Shown piece by piece: positions 24,624 through 36,900 of a stretch of DNA of 64,000 bases; position 1 is the stretch's first letter; every line of letters begins with the position of its first letter. The notes beneath the pieces are model-generated. The model worked only from the letters and a program-made list of their open reading frames with translations, was not told where the DNA came from and ran no database searches. The translations under genes were made by a program, and so were the position numbers. This DNA is from Dama dama (Eukaryota > Chordata > Mammalia > Artiodactyla > Cervidae). The DNA is taken from the NCBI RefSeq assembly GCF_033118175.1, contig NW_026870963.1, positions 1,426,001-1,490,000 of the forward strand, in the 5' to 3' direction.

Positions 24624-26352
24624 AGCATGAAGCGGTATTCAAAAACATGAAGAGCCAGAAAAGGTGTGAAAAATATGAAGAGCTTCAAAAGGTGTCAACA
24701 ATATGAGGGGCATGAAACGGTCTGAAAAATAGGAGGAGCATGACGCGGTATTCAAAAATATGAAGAACCTGAAAAGCTGTGAAATTATGTCAAGCTTCAA
24801 AAGATGTGAAAAATATGAGGAGCAGGAAACGGTTTGAAAAATAGTAGGAGCATGAAGCGGTGATAAAGAACATGAAGAGCCTGAAAAGGTGTGAAGTATA
24901 TGAAAAGCTTCAAAAGGTGTCAACAATATGAGAGGCATGAAACGGTCTGAAAAATAGGAGGAGCATGAAATGGTGTTAAAAAACCTGAAGAGCTTCAAAA
25001 GGTGTGAAACATATAAAGAGCTTTAAATGGTGTCAAAGATATGAGGAGCAGGAAACTGTCTGAAAAATAGGAGGAGCATGAAGTGGTGTAGAAAAAAATG
25101 AAGACCCTGAAAAGGTGTGAAAAATATGAAGAGCTTCAAAAGGTGTCAAAATATGAGGAGCATGAAACTGTCTGAAATATAGGAGGAGCATGAAAAGGTG
25201 TTAAAAAACATGAAGAGCTTCAAAAGGTGTGAAACATATGAGGAGCGGGAATCGATCAGAAAAATAGGGGGAGCATGAAACGGTGTTAAAAAACATGAAG
25301 AGCTTCAAAAGTTGTGAAACATATGAAGAGCTTCAAAAGGTGTCAAAAATATGAGGAGAATGAAACGGTATGAAAAATAGGAGGAGCATGAGGCGATGTT
25401 GAAAAACAAGAAGAGCCTGAAAAGGTGTGAAAAATATGAAGAGCTTCAAAAGCTGGCAAAAATATGAGGAGCATGAAACGGTCTGAAAAAGAGGAGGAGC
25501 ATTAAATGGTGTTGAAAAACATGAAGAGCCTGAAAAGGTGTGAAAAATATGAAGAGCTTCAAAAGGTGTCAAAAATATGAGGAGCATGAAACGGTCTGAA
25601 AAATAGGAGTAGCATGAAACGGTGTTGAAATACATGAAGAGCCTGAACAGGTGTGAAATATATGAAGAGCTTCAAAAGGTTTCAAAAATATGAGGAGCAT
25701 GTAACGGTCTGAAAATTACGAGGAGCATGAAGTTGTGTTGAAAAACATGAAGAACCTGAAAAGGTGTGAAAAATAGGAAGAGCCTCAAAAGGTGTCAAAA
25801 ATATGAGGAGCATGAAACGGTCTGAAAAATAGGAGGAGCATGAAGCGGTGTAGAAAAACATGAAGAGCCTGAAAATGTGTGAAAAATATGAAGAGCTTCA
25901 AAAGGTGTCAAAAATATGAGGAGAATGAAACGATCTGAAATATCGGAGGAGCAAGAAAAGGAGTTCAAAAACATGAAGAGCCTGAAAAGGTGTGAAAAAT
26001 ATGAAGAGCCTCAAAATGTGTCATATATATGAGGAGCATGAAACGGTCTGAAAAATAGGAGGAGCATGAAGCGGTATTCAAAAACATGAAGAGCCTGAAA
26101 AGCTGTGAAATTATGTCAAGCTTCAAAAGGTGTGAAAAATATGAGGAGCAGTAAACGGTCTGAAAAATAGTAGGAGCATGAAGCGGTGTTAAAGAACATG
26201 AAGAGCCTGAAAAGGTGTGAAATATATGAAGAGCTTCAAAAGGTGTCAAAAATATGAGGGGCATGAAACGGTCTGAAAAATAGGAGGAGCATGAAACAGT
26301 GTTAAAAAACATGAAGAGCTACAAAAGGTGTGAAACATATAAAGAGCTTCAA

Positions 26353-29300
26353 AAGGTGTCAAAAATATGAGGAGCAGGAAACGGTCTGAAAAATAGGAGG
26401 AGCATGAAGTGGTGTAGAAAAACATGAAGACCGTGAAAAGGTGTGAAAAATATGAAGAGCTTCAAAAGGTGTCAAAATATGAGGAGCATGAAACTGTCTG
26501 AAATATAGGAGGAGGATGAAAAGGTGTTAAAAAACATGAAGAGCTTCAAAAGTAGTGAAACATATGAGAAGCGGGAAACGATCAGAAAAATAGGAGGAGC
26601 ATGAAGCCGTGTTGAAAAACATGAAGAGCCTGAAAACGTGTGAAAATTCTGAAGAGCTTCAAAAGGTGTGAAATATATGAAGAGCTTCAAAAGGTGTCAA
26701 AAATGAGATGAGCATGAAATGGTCTGAAAGATAGGAGGAGCATGAAACGGTGTTGAAAAACATGAAGAGCCTGAAAAGGTGTGAAAAATATGAAGAGCTT
26801 CAAATGGTGTGAAATACATGAGGAGCTTGAAACGGTCTCAAAAATAGGAGGAGCATGAAATCTTGTTGAAAAACATGAAGAGCCTGAAAACGTGTGAAAA
26901 TTATGAAGAGCTTCAAAAGGTGTGAAATATATGAAGAGCTTCAAAAGGTGTCAAAAATGAGATGAGCATGAAATGGTCTGAAAGATAGGAGGGGCATGAA
27001 GCGGTGTCAAAAAACATGAAGAGCCTGAAAAGGTGTGAGAAATATGAAGATCTTCAAAATGTGTCAAAAATATGAGGAGCATGAAAGGGTCTGAAAAATA
27101 GGAGGAGCAAGAAGTGATGTTTAAAAACATGAAAAGCCTGAAAAGGTGTGAAAAATATGAAGAGCATCAAAAGATGTGAAAAATATGAGGAGCATGAACC
27201 GGTCTGAAAAATAGGAGGAGCATGAAGCGGTTTTGAAAAGCATGAAGAGTCTGAAAAGGTGTGGAAAATATGAAGAGCTTCATAAGGTGTGAAAAATATT
27301 AGGAGCATGAAACTGTCTGAAAAATAGGAGGAGCATGAAGTGGTGTTGAAAAACGTGAAGAGCCTAAAAAGGTGTGAAAAATATGAAGAGCTTCAAAAGG
27401 TGTCAAAAATATGAGGAGCATGATACGGTCTGAAAAATATGAGGAGCATTAAGCGGTGTTGAAAAACATGAAGTGCCTGAAAAGCTGTGAAATTAAGACA
27501 AGCTTCAAAAGGTGTGAAAAATATGAGGAGCATGAAACGGTCTGAAAAATACGAGGAGCATGAAGTGGTTTTAAAAAACATGAAGAGCTTCAAAATGTGT
27601 GAAACATATGAAGAGCTTCAAAAGGTGTCAAAAATATGAGTAGCAAGAAACAGTCAGAAAAATAAGAGGAGCATGAAGGGGTGTTGAAAAACATGAAGAG
27701 CCAGAAAAGGTGTGAGAATTATGTAGAGCTTCAAAAGGTGTCAAAAATATGAGGAGCATGAAATGGTATGAAAACTAGGAGGAGCATGAAGCTGTGTAGG
27801 AAAACATGAAGAGCCTGAAAAGGTGTGAAAAATATGAAGAGCTTCAAAAATTGTGAAAAATATGAGGAGCATGAAACGGTCTGAAAAATAGTAGGAACAT
27901 GAAGCGGTGTTGAAATACATGAAGAGCCTGAAGACGTGAGAAAAACATGAAGAGCTTCAAAAGGTGTCAAAAATATGAGGAGCATGAAACGGTCTGAAAA
28001 ATAGGAGGAGCATTAATCGATGTTGAAAAACAGGATGTGCCTGAAAAGCTGTGAAATTATGACAAGCTTCAAAAGATGTGAAAAATATGAGGAGCATGAA
28101 ACGGTCTGAAAAATAGGAGGAGGATAAAGCGGTGTTAAAAAACATGAAGAGCCTGAAATGGTGTGAAATATATGAAGAGCTTCAAAAGGTGTCAAAAATC
28201 TCATGAGCATGAAACGGTCTGAAATATCGGAGGAGCAAGAAACGGAGTTCAAAAACATGAAGAGCCTGAAAAGGTGTGAAAAATATGAAGAGCTTCAAAA
28301 GGTGTCGCATATATGAGGAGCATGAAACGGTCTGAAAAATAGGAGGAGCATGAAGTGGTATTCAAAAACATGAAGAGCCAGAAAAGGTGTGAAAAATACG
28401 AAGAGTTTCAAAAGGTGTCAAAAATATAAGGAGCATGAAACGGTCTGAAAAATAGGAGGAGCATGAAGCGGTATTCAAAAACATGAAGAGCCTGAAAAGC
28501 TGAGAAATGATGTCAAGCTTCAAAAGGTGTGAAAAATATGAGGAGCAGGAAACGGTCTGAAAAATAGTAGGAGCATGAAGCGGTGATAAAGAACATGAAG
28601 AGCCTGAAAAGGTGTGAAATATATGAAGAGCTTCAAAAGGTTTCAAAAATATGAGGCGCATGAAACTGTCTGAAAAATAGGAGGAGCATGAAACGGTGTT
28701 AAAAAACATGAAGAGCTTCAAAAGGTGTGAAACCTATAAAGAGCTTCAAAAGGTGTCAAATATATGAGGAGCAGGAAACGGTCTGAAAAATAGGAGGAGC
28801 ATGAAGTGGTGTAGAAAAACATGAAGACCCTGAAAAGGTGTGAAAAATATGAAGAGCTTCAAAAGGTGTCAAAATATGAGGAGCATGAAACTGTCTGAAA
28901 TATAGGAGGAACGTGAAAAGGTGTTAAAAAACATGAAGAGCTTCAAAAGGTGTGAAACATATGAGGAGCGGGATACGTTCAGAAAAATACGAGGAGCATG
29001 AAACGGTGTTAAAAAATATGAAGAGCTACAAAAGGTGTGAAACATATGAAGAGCTTCAAAAGGTGTCAAAAATATGAGGAGCATGAAACGGTATGAAAAA
29101 TAGGAGGAGCATGAAGTGGTGTTGAAAAACCAGAAGAGCCTGAAAAGGTGTGAAATATATGAAGAGCTTCAAAAGGTTTCAAAAATATGAGGAGCATGAA
29201 ACGGTCTGAAAAATAGGACGAGCATGAAGTTGTGTTGATAAACATGAAGAACCTGAAAAGGTGTGAAAAATATGAAGAGGTTCAAAAGGTGTCAAAAATA

Positions 29301-32300
29301 TGAGGAGATTGAAACGGTCTGAAAAATAGGAGGAGCATGAAGCGGTGTAGAAAAACATGAAGAGCCTGAAAATGTGTGAAAAATATGAAGAGCTTCAAAA
29401 GGTGTCAAAAATATGAGGAGAATGAAACGGTCTGAAATATCGGAGGAGCAAGAAACGGAGTTCAAAAACATGAAGAGCCTGAAAAGGTGTGAAAAATATG
29501 AAGAGCTTCAAAATGTGCCATATATATGAGGAGCATGAAACGGTCTGAAAAATAGGAGGAGAGTGAAGCGGTATTCAAAAACATGAAGAGCCTGAAAAGC
29601 TGTGAAATTATGTCAAGCTTCAAAAGGTGTGAAAAATATGAGGAGCAGGAAACGGTCTGAAAAATAGTAGGAGCATGAAACGGTGTTAAAGAACATGAAG
29701 AGCCTGAAAAGGTGTGAAATATATGAAGAGCTTCACAATGTGTGAAAAATATGAAGAGCTTCAAAAAGTGTCAAAAATATGAGGAGCAGGAAACGGTCTG
29801 AAAAATAGGAGGAGCTTGAAGTGGTGTAGAAAAACATGAAGACCCTGAAAAGTTGTGAAAAATATGAAGAGCTTCAAATGGTGTGAAATACATGAGGAGC
29901 TTGAAACGGTCTGAAAAATAGGAGGAGCATGAAATCTTGTTGAAAAACATGAAGAGCCTGAAAACGTGTGAAAATTGTGAAGAGCTTCAAAAGGTGTGAA
30001 ATATATGAAGAGCTTTGAAAGGTATCAAAAATGAGATGAGCATGAAATGGTTTGAAAGATAGGAGGGGCATGAAGCGGTGTTGAAAAACATGAGGAGCCT
30101 GAAAAGGTTTGAGAAATATGAAGATCTTCAAAATGTGTCAAAAATATGAGGAGCATGAAATGGTCTGAAAAATAGGAGGAGCAAGAAGTGATGTTTAAAA
30201 ACATGAAGAGCCTGAAAAGGTGTGAAAAATATGAAGAGCATCAAAAGAAGTGAAAAATATGAGGAGCATGAACCGGTCTGAAAAATAGGAGGAGCATGAA
30301 GCGGTTTTGAAAAGCATGAAGAGTCTGAAAAGGTGTGGAAAATATTAAGAGCTTCATAAGGTGTCAAAAATATTAGGAGCATGAAACTGTCTGAAAAATA
30401 GGAAGAGCATGAAGTGGTGTTGAAAAACGTGAAGAGCCTAAAAATGTGTGAAAAATATGAAGAGCTTCAAAATGTGAAAAATATGAGGAGCATGAAACGG
30501 TCTGAAAAATAGGAGGAGCATGAAACGGTGTTCGAAAACATGAAGAGCATGAAAATTTGTGAAAAATATGAAGACCTTCAAAACGTGTCAAAAATGAGAT
30601 GAGCATGAAACGGTCTGAAAAAAAGGAGGTGCATGAAGCGGTGTTGAAAAACATGAAGAGCCTGAGAACGTGTGAACAATATGAAGAGCTTCTAAAGGTG
30701 TGAAAAATATGAAGAGCTTCAAAAGGTGTCAAAAATGAGATGAGCATGAAACGGCCTGAAAAATAGGAGGAGCATGAAGTGGTGTTGAAAAATATCATGA
30801 GCCTGAAAAAGTGGGAAATATATGAAGAGCTTCAAAAGGTGTCAAAAATATGAGGAGCATGAAACGGTCTGAAAAATAGGAGGAGCATGAAGCGGTATTC
30901 AAAAACATGAAGAGCCTGAAAAGCTGTGCAATTATGTCAAGCTTCAAAAGGTGTGAAAAATATGAGGAGCATGAAACTGTCTGAAAAATAGGAGGAGCAT
31001 GAAGTGGTGTTGAAAAACATGAAGAGCCTGAAAATGTGTGAAAAATATGAAGAGCTTCAAAAGGTGTCAAAAACATGAAGAGAATGAAACGGTCTGAAAT
31101 ATTGGAGGAGCAAGAAACGGAGTTCAAAAACATGAAGAGCCAGAAAAGGTGTGAAAAATATGAAGAGCTTCAAAGGTTGTCAAAAATATGAGGAGCATGA
31201 ATGGTCTGAAAAATAGGAGGAGCATGAAGCGGTGTTCAAAAACATGAAGAGCCTGAAAAGGTGTGAAAAATATGAAGAGCTTCAAAAGGTGTCATATATA
31301 TGAGGAGCATGCAACGGTCTGAAAAATAGGAGGAGCATGAAGCGGTATTCAAAAACATGAAGAGCCAGAAAAGGTGTGAAAAATATGAAGAGCTTCAAAA
31401 GGTGTCAACAATATGAGGGGCATGAAACGGTCTGAAAAATAGGAGGAGCATGAAATGGTGTTAAAAAACATGAAGAGCTTCAAAAGGTGTGAAACATATA
31501 AAGAGCTTTAAATGGTGTCAAAGATATGAGGAGCAGGAAACTGTCTGAAAAATAGGAGGAGCATGAAGTGGTGTAGAAAAAAATGAAGACCCTGAAAAGG
31601 TGTGAAAAATATGAAGAGCTTCAAAAGGTGTCAAAATATGAGGAGCATGAAACTGTCTGAAATATAGGAGGAGCATGAAAAGGTGTTAAAAAACATGAAG
31701 AGCTTCAAAAGGTGTGAAACATATGAGGAGCGGGAATCGATCAGAAAAATAGGGGGAGCATGAAACGGTGTTAAAAAACATGAAGAGCTTCAAAAGTTGT
31801 GAAACATATGAAGAGCTTCAAAAGGTGTCAAAAATATGAGGAGAATGAAACGGTATGAAAAATAGGAGGAGCATGAGGCGATGTTGAAAAACAAGAAGAG
31901 CCTGAAAAGGTGTGAAAAATATGAAGAGCTTCAAAAGCTGGCAAAAATATGAGGAGCATGAAACGGTCTGAAAAAGAGGAGTAGCATGAAACGGTGTTGA
32001 AATACATGAAGAGCCTGAACAGGTGTGAAATATATGAAGAGCTTCAAAAGGTTTCAAAAATATGAGGAGCATGTAACGGTCTGAAAATTACGAGGAGCAT
32101 GAAGTTGTGTTGAAAAACATGAAGAACCTGAAAAGGTGTGAAAAATAGGAAGAGCCTCAAAAGGTGTCAAAAATATGAGGAGCATGAAACGGTCTGAAAA
32201 ATAGGAGGAGCATGAAGCGGTGTAGAAAAACATGAAGAGCCTGAAAATGTGTGAAAAATATGAAGAGCTTCAAAAGGTGTCAAAAATATGAGGAGAATGA

Positions 32301-32724
32301 AACGATCTGAAATATCGGAGGAGCAAGAAAAGGAGTTCAAAAACATGAAGAGCCTGAAAAGGTGTGAAAAATATAAAGAGCCTCAAAATGTGTCATATAT
32401 ATGAGGAGCATGAAACGGTCTGAAAAATAGGAGGAGCATGAAGCGGTATTCAAAAACATGAAGAGCCTGAAAAGCTGTGAAATTATGTCAAGCTTCAAAA
32501 GGTGTGAAAAATATGAGGAGCAGGAAACGGTCTGAAAAATAGTAGGAGCATGAAGCGGTGTTAAAGAACATGAAGAGCCTGAAAAGGTGTGAAATATATG
32601 AAGAGCTTCAAAAGGTGTCAAAAATATGAGGGGCATGAAACGGTCTGAAAAATAGGAGGAGCATGAAACGGTGTTAAAAAACATGAAGAGCTACAAAAGG
32701 TGTGAAACATATAAAGAGCTTCAA
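26353..32724 (+). repeat. HOR1 copy C (6,372 bp, shortened)
   Basis: Third copy of HOR1, shorter by 1,859 bp. The first part follows copy B at offset 8,231. It has a single 1,521-bp block (29,813-31,333), so the offset drops to 6,710. It then loses 225 bp at about 31,446 (offset 6,485) and 113 bp at about 31,980 (offset 6,372). The two small losses are two units (minus one base) and one unit. All three differences are near-integer numbers of subunits, as expected from unequal exchange in register. Confidence 0.9.
29813..31333 (+). repeat. 1,521-bp block, HOR1 copy C, single copy
   Basis: Only one 1,521-bp block is present in this copy. At 31,334 the sequence continues with AGCATGAAGCGG, as it does after the second block in copies A and B. 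Either C keeps the ancestral single form or it lost one block by exchange between the pair. Confidence 0.9.
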
Positions 32725-32793
32725 AAGGTGTCAAAAATATGAGGAGCAGGAAACGGTCTGAAAAATAGGAGGAGCATGAAGTGGTGTAGAAAA
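32725..32793 (+). repeat. Start of a fourth HOR1 copy, broken off
   Basis: The HOR1 start anchor at 32,725 is followed by about 70 bases that match 26,353 onward. At about 32,794-32,803 the expected GAAGACCGTG is replaced by GAAGAGCCTG and HOR2-type sequence. This is the HOR1/HOR2 boundary. Confidence 0.8.
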
Positions 32794-33585
32794 ACATGAA
32801 GAGCCTGAAAAGGTGTGAAAAATATGAAGAGTTTCAAAAGGTGTGAAATATATGAGGTGCAAGAAACGGTCTGAAAAATATTAGGAGAATGAAGCGTTGT
32901 TGAAAAACAAGAAGAGCCTGAAAAGGTGTGAAAAATATCAAGAGTTTCAAAAGGTGTGAAATATATGAGGTGCAAGAAACGGTCTGAAAAATATTAGGAG
33001 CATGAAGCGGTGTTGAAAAACATGAAGAGCCTGAAAAGGTGTGAAAAATATCAAGAGCTTCAAAAGGTGTCAAAAATATGAGGAGCATCAAACGGTCTGA
33101 AAAATAGGAGGAGCATGAAGCGGTGTTCAAAAACATGAAGAGCCTGAAAAGGTGTGAAAAATATGAAGAGTTTCAAAAGGTGTGAAATATATGAGGTGCA
33201 TGAAACGGTCTGAAAAATATTAGGAGCATGAAGCGGTGTTGAAAAACATGAAGAGCCTGAAAAGGTGTGAAAAATATGAAGAGCTTCAAAAGGTGTCAAA
33301 CATATGGGGAGCATGAAACGGTCTGCAAAAAAGGAGGAGCAGGAAGTGGTGTTGAAAAACTTGAACAGCCAGAAAATGTGTGAAAAATATGAAAAGCTTC
33401 AAAAGGTGCTAAAAATATGCGGAGCATGAAACGGTCTGAAAAATAGGAGGAGCATGAAGCGGTGTTCAAAAACATGAAGAGCCTGAAAAGTTGTGAAAAA
33501 TATGATGAGCTTAAAAATGTGTCAAAATATGAGGAGCATGAAACGGTCTGAAAAATTGGAGGAGCATGAAGCGGTGTTCAAATAC
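32794..33585 (+). repeat. Displaced HOR2 segment (copy of 34,930-35,720)
   Basis: This stretch matches 34,930-35,720 inside HOR2 copy A at an offset of 2,136 then 2,134 bp (a TG is missing in the right copy near 35,176). Shared markers are GAGTTTCAAAAGG followed by TATATGAGGTGCAAG, AATATTAGGAG and CTGCAAAAAAGGAGG. It is about seven units long and sits between HOR1 and the first HOR2 copy. Confidence 0.85.
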
Positions 33586-33954
33586 ATGAAGAGCCTGAAA
33601 AGGTGTGAAAAATATGAAGAGTTACTAAAGGTGTCAAAATGAGATGAGCATGAAACGGTCTGAAAAATAGGAGGAGAATGAAGAGGTGTTGAAAATCATC
33701 AAGAGCCTGAAAAGTTGTGAAAAATATGAAGAGCTGCAAAAGGTGGCAAAAATGAGATGAGCATGAAACTGTCTGAAAAATAGGAGGAGCATGAAGCGGT
33801 GTTGAAAATCATGAAGAGCATGAAAAGGTGTGAAAAATATGAAAAGCTTCAAAAGATGTGAAAAATATGAAGAGCTTCAAAAGGTGTCAAAAATATGAGG
33901 AGCATGAAACGGTCTGAAAAATAGGAGGAGCATGAAGCGGTGTTCAAAAACATG
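33586..33954 (+). repeat. Transition units before HOR2
   Basis: About three units with HOR2-like variants (GTTACTAAAGG, GAATGAAGAGGTG, AAAATCATCAAG, ATGAGATGAGC). They resemble parts of HOR2 near 34,090-34,170 and 35,870-35,950 but are not in the HOR2 order. No gene or unique DNA. Confidence 0.7.
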
Positions 33955-36900
33955 AAGAGCCTGAAAAGGTGTGAAATATATGAAGAGCTTGAAAAGGTTT
34001 CAAAAATATGAGGAGAATTAAATGGTCTGAAAAATAGGAAGAGCATGAAGTGGTGTAAAAAACATGAAGAGCCTGAAAAGGTGTGAAAAATATGAAGAGT
34101 TTCTAAAGGTGTCAAAATGAGATGAGCATGAAACGGTCTGAAAAATAGGAGGAGAATGAAGAGGTGTTGAAATTCATCAAGAGCCTGAAAATGTGTGAAA
34201 AATATGAAGAGCTTCAAAAGGTGTCAAAAAGAAATGAGCATGAAAAGGTCTGAAAAATAGGAGGAGGATGAAGTGGTGTTGAAAAAAATGAAAACCCTGA
34301 AAAGGTGTGAAATATATGAAGAGCTTCTAAAGGTGTGAAATACATTAGGAGCATGAAACGATCTGAAAAATAGCAGGAGCATGAAGCGGTGTTGAAAATC
34401 ACGAAGTGTCTGAAAAGTGTGATAATATGAAGAGCTTCAAAAATATGAAAAATATGAAGAGCTTCAAAAGGTCTGAAAAATATGAAGAGCTTCAAAAGGT
34501 GTCAAAAATGAGATGAGCATGAAACTGTCTGAAAAATAGGAGGAGCATGAAGCGGTGTTGAAAATCATGAAGAGCCTGAAAAGGTGTGAAAATATGAAAA
34601 GCTTCAAAAGATGTGAAAAATATGAAGAGCTTCAAAAGGTGTCAAAAATATGAGGAGCATGAAACGGTCTGAAAAATAGGAGGAGCATGAAGTGGTGTTG
34701 AAAAACATGAAGAGGCTGAAAATTTGTGAAAAATATGAAGAGCTTCAAAAGATGTCAAAAATATGAGGAGCATGAAACCGACTGAAAAATAGGAGGATTA
34801 TGAAACGGTGTTCAAAAACATGAAGAGCCTGAATAGGTGTGAAAAATATGAAAAGCCTCAAAATTGTCAAAAATATGAGGAGCATGAAACGGTCTGAAAA
34901 AGAGGAGGAGCATGAAGCAGTGTTGAAAAACATGAAGAGCCTGAAAAGGTGTGAAAAATATGAAGAGTTTCAAAAGGTGTGAAATATATGAGGTGCAAGA
35001 AACGGTCTGAAAAATATTAGGAGAATGAAGCGGTGTTGAAAAACAAGAAGAGCCTGAAAAGGTGTGAAAAATATGAAGAGTTTCAAAAGGTGTGAAATAT
35101 ATGAGGTGCAAGAAACGGTCTGAAAAATATTAGGAGCATGAAGCGGTGTTGAAAAACATGAAGAGCCTGAAAAGGTGAAAAATATGAAGAGCTTCAAAAG
35201 GTGTCAAAAATATGAGGAACATCAAACGGTCTGAAAAATAGGAGGAGCATGAAGCGGTGTTCAAAAACATGAAGAGCCTGAAAAGGTGTGAAAAATATGA
35301 AGAGTTTCAAAAGGTGTGAAATATATGAGGTGCATGAAACGGTCTGAAAAATATTAGGAGCATGAAGCGGTGTTGAAAAACATGAAGAGCCTGAAAAGGT
35401 GTGAAAAATATGAAGAGCTTCAAAAGGTGTCAAACATATGGGGAGCATGAAACGGTCTGCAAAAAAGGAGGAGCAGGAAGTGGTGTTGAAAAACTTGAAC
35501 AGCCAGAAAATGTGTGAAAAATATGAAAAGCTTCAAAAGGTGGTAAAAATATGCGGAGCATGAAACGGTCTGAAAAATAGGAGGAGCATGAAGCGGTGTT
35601 CAAAAACATGAAGAGCCTGAAAAGGTGTGAAAAATATGATGAGCTTAAAAATGTGTCAAAATATGAGGAGCATGAAACGGTCTGAAAAATAGGAGGAGCA
35701 TGAAGCGGTGTTCAAAAACATGAAGAGCCTGAAAAGGTGTGAAATATATGAAGAGCTTGAAAAGGTTTCAAAAATATGAGGAGAATGAAATGGTCTGAAA
35801 AATAGGAAGAGCATGAAGTGGTGTTAAAAAACATGAAGAGCCTGAAAAGGTGTGAAAAATATGAAGAGTTTCTAAAGGTGTCAAAATGAGATGAGCATGA
35901 AACGGTCTGAAAAATAGGAGGAGAATGAAGAGGTGTTGAAAATCATCAAGAGCCTGAAAAGGTGTGAAAAATATGAAGAGCTTCAAAAGGTGTGAAAAAT
36001 ATGAGGAGCTTCAAAAGGTGTCAAAAATATGAGGAGCCTGAAACGTTCTGAAAAATAGGAGGGGCATGATATGGTGTTCAAAAACATGAAGAGCCTGAAA
36101 AGGTGTGAAAAACATGAAGATCTTCAAAAGGGGTCAAAAATATGAGGAGCATGAAACGGTCTGAAAAATAGGAGGAGCAAGAAACGGTGTTCAAAAACAT
36201 GAAGAGCCTGAAAAGGTGTGAAAAATATGAAGAGCTTGAAAAGGTGTGAAATACATGAGGAGATTGAAGCGGTCTGAAAAATAGGAGGAGCATGAAACGG
36301 TGTTGAAAAACATGAAGAGCCTGAAAAGGTGTGAAAAATAGGAAGAGCTTCACAAGGTGTCAAATATATGAGGAGCATGAAACGGTCTGAAAAATAGGAG
36401 GAGCATGAAGCAGTCGTCAAAAACATGAGGAACCTGAAAAGTTTTGTAAAATATGAAGAGCTTCAAAAGGTGTGAAAAATATGAGGAACATGAAACGGTC
36501 TGAAAAATAGGAGCAGCATGAAACAGTGTTGAAAGACATGAAGAGCTTCAAAAGTGTCAAAAATATGAGGAGCATGAAACGGTCTGAAAAATAAGAGGAT
36601 CATGAAACGGTCTGAAAAATAGGAGCAGCATGAAACGGTGTTGAAAGACATGAAGAGCTTCAAAAGGTGTCAAAAATATGAGGAGAATGAAACGGTTTGA
36701 AAAATAGGAGAAGCAGGAAACGGTCTGAAAAATAGAGGCAGCATGGAATGGTGTGGAAAAACATGAAGAGCTTCAAAAGTTGTGAAAAAATGAGGAGGTT
36801 CAAAAGGTGTCAAAAATATGAGGAGCATGAAACGGTCTGAAAAATAGGAGGGGCTTGAAACGGTGTTCCAAAACATGAAGAGCCTGAAAAGATGTGAAAA

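Larger units (their letters stand above)
18122..26352 (+). repeat. HOR1 copy B (8,231 bp)
   Basis: Second full copy of HOR1. It lies 8,341 then 8,231 bp from copy A and 8,231 bp from copy C over the shared left part. It contains the 1,521-bp tandem pair at 21,582-23,102 and 23,103-24,623. Copy-specific changes are scattered single bases, for example CAACAATATGAGGGGC near 24,698 where copy A has CAAAAATATTAGGAGC near 16,468. I use copy B as the reference HOR1 length. Confidence 0.93.
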
